DNA of 64,000 nt, taken from assembly GCA_001600495.1 (NCBI GenBank), contig BCKE01000033.1, forward strand, positions 240,347 to 304,346, given 5' to 3'. The position numbers were made by a program, and so were the translations under genes. A model generated the notes under the pieces. The model worked only from the letters and a program-made list of their open reading frames with translations. It had not been told where the DNA came from and searched no databases. This document shows, piece after piece, positions 57,861 through 64,000 of the stretch (the stretch's first letter is position 1; the number at the start of each line of letters is the position of its first letter). Source of the stretch: Pilasporangium apinafurcum. Lineage: Eukaryota > Oomycota > Peronosporomycetes > Pythiales > Pythiaceae.

Positions 57861-60446
57861 TCAAAAGTCAAACTTCTCCTGTGAAGGAGCACCACTTGAT
57901 TGACCGCTAGAGCATCGACTTCGCGGCTCCTTGGCCAGACCATGCATCAGTTCCCGCAGCTCGTCGCTCTCATCCTTTCCATTCCGGTATTTCCGCCAGG
58001 TTGGGTGCGCTTGCGGCATTTCCTCCACGGAATCCCCATCGTCCGACTGGGAAAAGTATGCGTCTCCAGCGTTTTCCAATGAGAGTGGCTCGTCGTCCGA
58101 TGATGAGAGATGCATATCATCACGGGGATCGCTCTTCTCCAGACTCAGCCGCTGAAATTTGTTGATGCGGTTCTCATCGTAGATGTAAATGGTGGTGCCA
58201 GACAACGGCTTTGGTGGAGGGAACGACTCCCGCTGTTTAGTGAATGGTGGAATAGTTGGAGCGGTTGTCGGTGGAGGTGGAGGAGGATCACGCTTGCCGA
58301 TACTGCCGCGAACCGATCCCTGAGCATTCGACAGGCGTCGCATTGGTGGTTTGGTCAGTTCGCTCGAGTTCATCACTCCGCGCAGATTCGCGACCATTTC
58401 CGACGTGATCTTCGAATTGCTCGTATCTGACAGTCGCAATGCGCGCGGTGGAGTCGCCATTTCAACTTGTTTGACGCTGCTTTGCTTGCGACTACGATCT
58501 GGTTCTGGCTCCGATTCCAGATCATCGAGCTCTTGGACGGCATGTTCAGAAGCTTCCAATCGCTTCTGTAAGCGGCCAATCTTTTGTGACAGTCGTTCAA
58601 TGCCGCGGTTCTTGTTAATTGTCAGTACCTGTGGTGGACGAACATTTTGTGTGTCGTAGTTGTCCACTATCTTCGAGACAGACTTGACCGGACTGGCGTA
58701 GTCTTGATGTGATTCGCTGGCCCATTGCAGTGCCTTCTCCAGCGCTAACGAATCAATGGATTTGTTGTCATCGGTGTCATGCGCAGAAGAATCTCCATCT
58801 GCTGGATTGGGAGAGTATCGCGTCCTATCCGACACTCGCTTCCGTCCATATTCATACAGAGGAGGACTTGGATACGAGTGTGATGGCTGATCGGACGTGA
58901 CGCTTCTGTCATCCATTGGATTCGAATCAAAATCGGTGCCTCGCTCTGAATTGCTTTCAGAGTACGGAATGGAGCCACCAACGTCGGCTAGCACAGCATC
59001 AAATTCCGATCCCGAGAGATCCAACGTCTCGCGAATTTTGATGATCCGTTCGTAGATGTCATCATATCGTTCGCTATCTACGACCATGTGATTGGCTTCG
59101 CCAGCGTCGGAGATTGCTACATCGATTGTGTCGCGGATTTGACGGATATGGTCGACCAATCGACTCAGCGCCTGTTTCTTCTCTGCTGGCGTGCTCGCGA
59201 CACTCGAGCGATATCGTTCTCCCATCATGGGGACGCTCTCTTTGCTGCTGCTATCGTTGGACGTCGGAAGGCTATCACCTGTGCGGCGATTGTGCCGGAA
59301 ATTCGAAATCACTGCCTCGTTTGAGCTTTTGTGTCTTGGGTATCGAAGTCCTTGAATATATGTATCGGTACCCGCATTGGAAGTCGTCTCGTCACATTGA
59401 TCCACGGAAGAGGACGTTCGATCTTGACTGGACCCAGCCGCAGCCATGCAAAGTGAGCACACACGCAGTTGCGTGATATCGCTCAGTGGTTCCTCCAGTT
59501 CTCGCAGAGGTGCACAGCTCGAGCACACGACTTCACCGCAGGTCTGGCAGTGATGCTTTCGGTGGAAGTAGAACCCACGCAGACACACTGCGCACGCCTT
59601 GCGATCAGCAGGGGCGACCCAGTCCCATTCCTCCAAGTACTGCAACCTGCCCATCCGCTGGCGTTCCAGTAACCCTTTGACTTTGTGAATAGACGCAACA
59701 TACTCTAGCAACATCTCCTCCTGCATGTGTCGGAGAGTAGAGGGGAGAGCACCATCGATTTGGACAATGGACGTGACGTTGAGAATGTTGGATTGATGGG
59801 TTTTTGTGATGATAATGCCCGTGCGCATGAACCAGCCGCGCACGATGCCATACTGTTCAAGACTCGGAACCTCTCTATCTCTCGAGATCGATTCCTGGAC
59901 GCAAAATCCAAGCACACTCGTGCCTGGACGAGGTTTCTTGCTGCCAGCGTACTCTAAGAAGCAAAAATCGAGATGCTTCTGGTCCTGTGGTCGCTTTCCT
60001 TTGAGCGCACACCATTTGATGGCACGATATGAATACCCTGGGCGATTCGAGGAAGAGGACGTGGGGAAGGTCATGAGTGCCTGACCGTCTACGAACTGAT
60101 CGCCATACATGTACTTCATAGTGCGCCGGTAGTCCCGAGTTTTGACCTTAGCGATAGCCTGGAGGATCTCCTCCGGTTCGACGTCTACGATGTGTACACT
60201 GGACTTGAGAAGTGTTGATGCGCTGGACGCCTTCGTTGACGGACGAATGTCGAGGAACTGTGTTTTTTGGCAATGGCGGCCGCTTTTTGTTTTAACGTCG
60301 GACCATTGGTAGATACAATCGGCGTCTTCGATAATACGCACGAGTTGACCCACGCGTTCTTTACCGAAGCGCCGATAATGCATGAGCTCGTCCACAGTGA
60401 GCACCATCTGCGGAAAGAAACCTTGGTAAAGTGGGAACGTCAGCAT
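57861..60446 (-). CDS. START-FYVE protein (tandem paralogue)
   Basis: This single exon encodes 861 residues and is collinear with the 53329-56694 protein over the first 350: GFFPQMVLTVDELMHYRRFG, GYSYRAIKWCALKGKRPQDQ, LGFCVQESISRDREVPSLEQ, and the FYVE finger DRKACAVCLRGFYFHRKHHC with CSSCAPLRELEEP. Downstream the two share small islands in disordered sequence: RYPRHKSS-like, IRQIRDTIDVAISD, LRGVMNSSELTKPPMRR and DESDELRELMHGL. This copy stops after the last island and lacks the PUB-like domain. It is a probable PI3P-binding lipid-transfer protein of endosomes. Head-to-tail order with its paralogue indicates tandem duplication, followed by gain or loss of the C-terminal domain. Confidence 0.88.
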   Translation of the reverse strand: MLTFPLYQGFFPQMVLTVDELMHYRRFGKERVGQLVRIIEDADCIYQWSDVKTKSGRHCQKTQFLDIRPSTKASSASTLLKSSVHIVDVEPEEILQAIAKVKTRDYRRTMKYMYGDQFVDGQALMTFPTSSSSNRPGYSYRAIKWCALKGKRPQDQKHLDFCFLEYAGSKKPRPGTSVLGFCVQESISRDREVPSLEQYGIVRGWFMRTGIIITKTHQSNILNVTSIVQIDGALPSTLRHMQEEMLLEYVASIHKVKGLLERQRMGRLQYLEEWDWVAPADRKACAVCLRGFYFHRKHHCQTCGEVVCSSCAPLRELEEPLSDITQLRVCSLCMAAAGSSQDRTSSSVDQCDETTSNAGTDTYIQGLRYPRHKSSNEAVISNFRHNRRTGDSLPTSNDSSSKESVPMMGERYRSSVASTPAEKKQALSRLVDHIRQIRDTIDVAISDAGEANHMVVDSERYDDIYERIIKIRETLDLSGSEFDAVLADVGGSIPYSESNSERGTDFDSNPMDDRSVTSDQPSHSYPSPPLYEYGRKRVSDRTRYSPNPADGDSSAHDTDDNKSIDSLALEKALQWASESHQDYASPVKSVSKIVDNYDTQNVRPPQVLTINKNRGIERLSQKIGRLQKRLEASEHAVQELDDLESEPEPDRSRKQSSVKQVEMATPPRALRLSDTSNSKITSEMVANLRGVMNSSELTKPPMRRLSNAQGSVRGSIGKRDPPPPPPTTAPTIPPFTKQRESFPPPKPLSGTTIYIYDENRINKFQRLSLEKSDPRDDMHLSSSDDEPLSLENAGDAYFSQSDDGDSVEEMPQAHPTWRKYRNGKDESDELRELMHGLAKEPRSRCSSGQSSGAPSQEKFDF

Positions 60447-61571
60447 CTTGATCGTCTTTCACAGTCTCGATCGACTTTGCTCGGTTTATCCTACTCTTAT
60501 TGTGGAACAAAATGCGACTGTAAGTATACTGTCGAGGAGCGACAGAAGAAAAACACAGCAGTACCTTTACTGGCTCGGTGCGTATTTCAGCGGAGGAGCG
60601 GTGCGTAGCAGCTACACCAGTTGAATGGGAGGGGGCTGACTTTCGAAAAAGAACCGCTCGAATAAACAAAAAAATGGAATGAATTCGCACAGGGTCAGTA
60701 GATGACGCAGCGACAGCACGTTTAGCGCGTAGGAATGCCAAGAGTTGCTAAGCGGAGGCCAAAGAGGAGAAGAAGGTGGACGTCGTGAGCGTGTGGTGTC
60801 GTCGGTCAAATTCTCTGTCCAAATTATGTATCGTGCGAGCCAAAGCTTCAAACTGTCTCGTGACTCGCATTGGGCGGACCCACCCGTTTTTTTTCAACAT
60901 GACCCACCCATTTTTATTATTTTTTTCTAGTTATGAACACATTCTGTAAACTTAGTGTCGAAGAGAACAGCTAGATTGAAGTACATATATGAGGATGTTT
61001 GGCACCTGCATCACACCCAATTACAAATAGTTGAGTGTACATCTAGTGATTCTTGATCTGAAAAGCTATCGGCCAAACAATACTCAACCACCCGTGAAGC
61101 GCCATACGCTGACGATAGGTCACGGATGCCAGATAGCGCCAGAAAAGACTTTCCACAAACGGCGGTTCACAACCAATGCCAGATTCGAACCGAAGTCGAG
61201 TTAATATCTACCATTGAAGAACCTTCTATCAAGATTTACATTTTTAAGACGCTCCAGTTTCAGAGCCGTTGGCATTGGAAAGCATATTCGTGGTTGCAAG
61301 CTCTTCCTTTCCGGGTTTACTGAGAACCCATGGGTTTAGTGAATCCGTTACATCATCGAGTCAGAGCGCTTGAATCCATCACAAAAAAGGGTCGACCATT
61401 ACTGAGTCAAGCAAGTGTCCCTAAAAGTCCTAGCAGACCAGTTGGTGCTCGAATGTTCAGCGGATCTATAGAATTTGTATTACACTGGGATAATCTACGG
61501 TCTAATCTACTGCCCTATGTTATGATATTCGGATTGTACAGAAGATTTGTTATCTATTTCAGTGCAGGATA
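60447..61571. other. Intergenic region, no gene seen
   Basis: This 1.1-kb gap includes the promoter of the START-FYVE paralogue on its left and the 3' UTR of the RING gene on its right. The motif GACCCACCC occurs twice (60879-60887, 60901-60909), separated by a poly-T run. A GATTCGAACC string at 61182-61191 looks like part of a tRNA T-arm, but no cloverleaf can be built. Nothing else recognisable. Confidence 0.4.
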
Positions 61572-62642
61572 TCAGGACTGTGTGCTTCGAACTTTAACCG
61601 CACTGCGACATTCAGGACATGTGGGGTTATGATGCAACCAGGTCATGACGCACTTTTCATGGAAAAAATGCGCACAAGGTAACTTGACAGGGAATTCGCT
61701 CGGTGAGGTGCTACATTCAGCATCTGATGGTGCTGGCTCTTGAGATGTCGTGAATGAAGCAGAGGACATCGACTGCCCAGCACTCTGATCCGCTTGAGCT
61801 AACGTTTCGAGGCAAATGCTGCATGCCCGCTCACATTGCGCATATTGCAACTCGTTGGTGTCTTCTAGACTCATTATCGCGTTCGCATAAGTGCAATTTA
61901 CAGCGAATAGAACCTCTGGATACGCCAGGAAGTCACGTAGCAACCCATAAATAGTTGAGATTTCTCTTCCAATTGGCTCTGGTAAAGTTGATTGCAATCC
62001 AAGCACTGGTGCAACCATCTGCACAAATTCCCAGCACTCGGTCAGAAATGCTTCAAGAGCGACCTTGTTGTCATTCACGGTGCTCGCATCTGCTTGAATC
62101 GCAAAAGCATGCTGGAGACACTGGAATCGATCGAAAACGTCACTGAGTGAGCACATGAACGTTTTAAAAGGTCTCCAACCATTATCTTTCTGAGATAAGT
62201 ATTGCGTTACGGTCGACTGTCGAAGGATCTCTTCAACCTGAGAAAAGAACTTGTGGAACTTCGCATGGCTTATTGGAATCATCCAGGATTGGCACTCTTG
62301 CCCTCCGCTTGGCGTAGGTCGTTGAGAAAGAACGGAAGTCGTTGATGACTTTATCGTAATCTCCACGCGATACACAATAGACACACCGACGCATAGCGCC
62401 CGAGCTTGCACACAGAATGCAAACTTGGTTGGGAACTCTTCATGAATCATCTTACGAATCCGGCGCTCAATGGATCGTGTAGGAATACTTATAGCGGTTG
62501 GTTCTATTGGTCGAAGAAATTTTGTCGATGATGTTCCAGATGGGACAGATGGTGGCTGTGCCATTTCACCGCATATCCGTTGTTTCTTTGTTGATGAAAG
62601 CATGATAGCCGATGCTCTTCTGCTGCTTGCGCTTCTCTTCAT
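61572..62642 (-). CDS. RING-H2 zinc-finger protein, probable E3 ubiquitin ligase
   Basis: This single exon encodes 356 residues from MKRSASSRRASAIML. The N-terminal 300 residues have no recognised domain; they look alpha-helical and moderately conserved in style (HAKFHKFFSQVEEILRQSTV, PFKTFMCSLSDVFDRFQ). A RING-H2 finger occupies about residues 277-350. The first Cys pair is CSICLETL. It is followed by an unusually long 45-residue Ser/Pro-rich insert, then PCAHFFHEKCVMTWLHHNP and TCPECRSAV. All eight metal ligands are visible. RING-H2 proteins recruit E2 enzymes for ubiquitination; the substrate is unknown. The N-terminal basic segment (STKKQR) could be a nuclear signal. Confidence 0.85.
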   Translation of the reverse strand: MKRSASSRRASAIMLSSTKKQRICGEMAQPPSVPSGTSSTKFLRPIEPTAISIPTRSIERRIRKMIHEEFPTKFAFCVQARALCVGVSIVYRVEITIKSSTTSVLSQRPTPSGGQECQSWMIPISHAKFHKFFSQVEEILRQSTVTQYLSQKDNGWRPFKTFMCSLSDVFDRFQCLQHAFAIQADASTVNDNKVALEAFLTECWEFVQMVAPVLGLQSTLPEPIGREISTIYGLLRDFLAYPEVLFAVNCTYANAIMSLEDTNELQYAQCERACSICLETLAQADQSAGQSMSSASFTTSQEPAPSDAECSTSPSEFPVKLPCAHFFHEKCVMTWLHHNPTCPECRSAVKVRSTQS

Positions 62643-64000
62643 CTCTCAATTCCACCACCAATGTGAGATATTGTATGCTTTCCACTCTCTCTCTCTTTCA
62701 CGTTAGAGAGTCTGTGGAAATTGGCAAATGCAGGTCCCGCAGCAGAAATTACTTTCGGTGTTCCCATATCGTTTCTTCAGGTACCAAAATCTCATACCCA
62801 TGTCTCATGATATATCTGCCATATAGCCTGTAGTGAGTTTGAGAGTGGTGCAAGTTCCATACATTGGCTTCCACTGATATACGGATCTTTCCTATTATTT
62901 AGAATACCCTTCACAATGTGATATTTCTTCTCTATAGTATTGTGGTGGGAGAGTTGAACTTGTACCTACCAGGGTTTTGTGTTGGAGGGTTGCCACAAAT
63001 ATGTCCCCAAAATCAAACTCCCTCTTTGAATAAGTTCCTCTATAAATACATACAAGTATTTGTAATAAAAAGTTCAAATTCACTTTCAATAATAAATATA
63101 CTATATAATTTAATACATTTGGGAAGATGTAGCAAGTGATATAGCACCAAGGTCCACCAGGCTGCCAGCCATGTGAAGCAAGTGAGTGGACCATCTGAAA
63201 GATCTCACCAGCATACTGATATGGAAAACTTGCCGCAGAGAGAGAAAACAGCGAGGTAACAATCGACAAAGATCCGTTCGATTGTCTAGTACAGTGCATT
63301 GTATCCGCACAGTACCGGAGCTTTTACGGTAAACCCATTTTTTGCGACGCTACAGTTCAAGTCGCACCTATGCTCTGGAGAGTTGGACGAATGAGAGATG
63401 GGTCAGTACCGTATGCAGTTTCTCATCGCCTCATATGAGCAGCACTGTATCCTACGCTGGTGGCTAAACTATGATTTTCATCGGACTTTCGCACTCGATG
63501 GTCACACTAAAGAATCGCGCTCTTTTCTTATGATTTTGATATCTGGATGAATGATAAATGTCTGCGACTATACATATGCTAATTCGTCTTTTCGTGCTGA
63601 ATTTGCATGGATTTGAAATTTTGACAGTGCCACTGCCAAAAAATAATTGGACCCATTCTGGTCGGGAAGCAGCCAGCACCGATCTTATTGGCTCATCTCC
63701 ACGCTTTTCTCAGGGGATCGCTCCTTCGGAATGTTGAATAACTTGCATTTTCAATATTGAATAGCTCCTAGAGTGGCTTTACTTTCCAGCGGCAACATCA
63801 GGCCATCTCTGCCGTCCCACCGCAACAGTAGCTTATGTTTTATATGCCATACACAAAGCATGTGCATAGAAGAAATCTTCCTCTTGGATCTTAGGCAGTC
63901 CTAACGATATTATTTCTTTTAGCAACATATGTCGGTATCGAATGTAGTAGATTTGACGGGATCACAAACGCCAAGAGCCAAAACTTATCTTTCCGTCCCA
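62643..64000. other. Right-end stretch without a supported gene
   Basis: The last 1.36 kb hold open frames of up to 134 codons on the reverse strand (62895-63299) and 71 codons (63464-63679). None has motifs or composition I can tie to a gene. CTCTCTCTCTTTCACG near 62690 is a short simple repeat, probably in the RING gene 5' region. The stretch may contain decayed transposon sequence. Confidence 0.4.

Noticed and set aside
61182-61191. GATTCGAACC string resembling a tRNA T-arm on the reverse strand
   Set aside because: No matching acceptor, D or anticodon stems can be drawn around it.
62895-63299. 134-codon reverse frame at the right end
   Set aside because: No motif, irregular composition and no flanking gene signals. 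It is probably a chance frame or decayed repeat.

Overview
The window is eukaryotic nuclear DNA, most likely from an oomycete (Stramenopila). The reasons are: short GT-AG introns of about 60-120 nt; tightly packed genes (two convergent genes are only 76 nt apart); four START-FYVE lipid-binding proteins of an oomycete-expanded type; a secreted multi-Kazal protease inhibitor; a callose-synthase-type glucan synthase carrying a C-terminal sugar-transporter (MFS) module; and a fungal/animal-style SNF1 kinase beside a calcium-regulated kinase. I do not claim a genus. I found no convincing rRNA, tRNA or CRISPR. Intron-exon structures were built by hand from splice sites and reading phase, so small exons are inferences.

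Layout. 1-3.9 kb: 5' part of MCM5 (runs off the left edge), divergent from phosphoglycerate mutase, then a CENP-B/pogo-type DNA-binding protein without a transposase domain. 3.9-5.3 kb: no gene, but a striking 324-bp hairpin (two 153-bp arms, no indels, all differences transitions). 5.3-11.1 kb: an FtsH-like AAA protein lacking the peptidase, then cystathionine beta-synthase and serine hydroxymethyltransferase, divergent around a paired CACGTG inverted repeat. 11.3-15.3 kb: tandem START-FYVE genes. 15.9-21.0 kb: a helical-repeat protein, a Kazal inhibitor and an SNF1/AMPK alpha kinase. 21.0-26.6 kb: a gene-poor stretch, a PDZ protein and an EF-hand protein kinase with an altered HRD motif.

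27.3-38.4 kb: a degenerate short-chain dehydrogenase overlapping a zinc-finger gene on the same strand, a stramenopile-type nuclear protein, phosphatidylserine synthase, a CREG-like secreted protein, an LYR-motif protein, a coiled-coil protein and a probable nuclear protein with SUMO-type motifs. 38.7-45.3 kb: NOP14, mitochondrial bS16, ENY2/Sus1 and an FHA protein with an RVxF motif (NIPP1-like). 45.6-52.4 kb: the single-exon glucan synthase-MFS fusion. 53.3-60.4 kb: a second START-FYVE tandem pair, one member ending in a PUB-like domain. 61.6-62.6 kb: a RING-H2 protein. The rest, to 64 kb, shows no gene I can support.

These are mainly housekeeping genes: replication, glycolysis, one-carbon/sulfur amino-acid metabolism, ribosome assembly, lipid synthesis and cell-wall synthesis. 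They are interspersed with lineage-specific signalling families. Several genes put the ATG on a first exon of only 7-9 nt, so conventional ORF calling misses their true starts.
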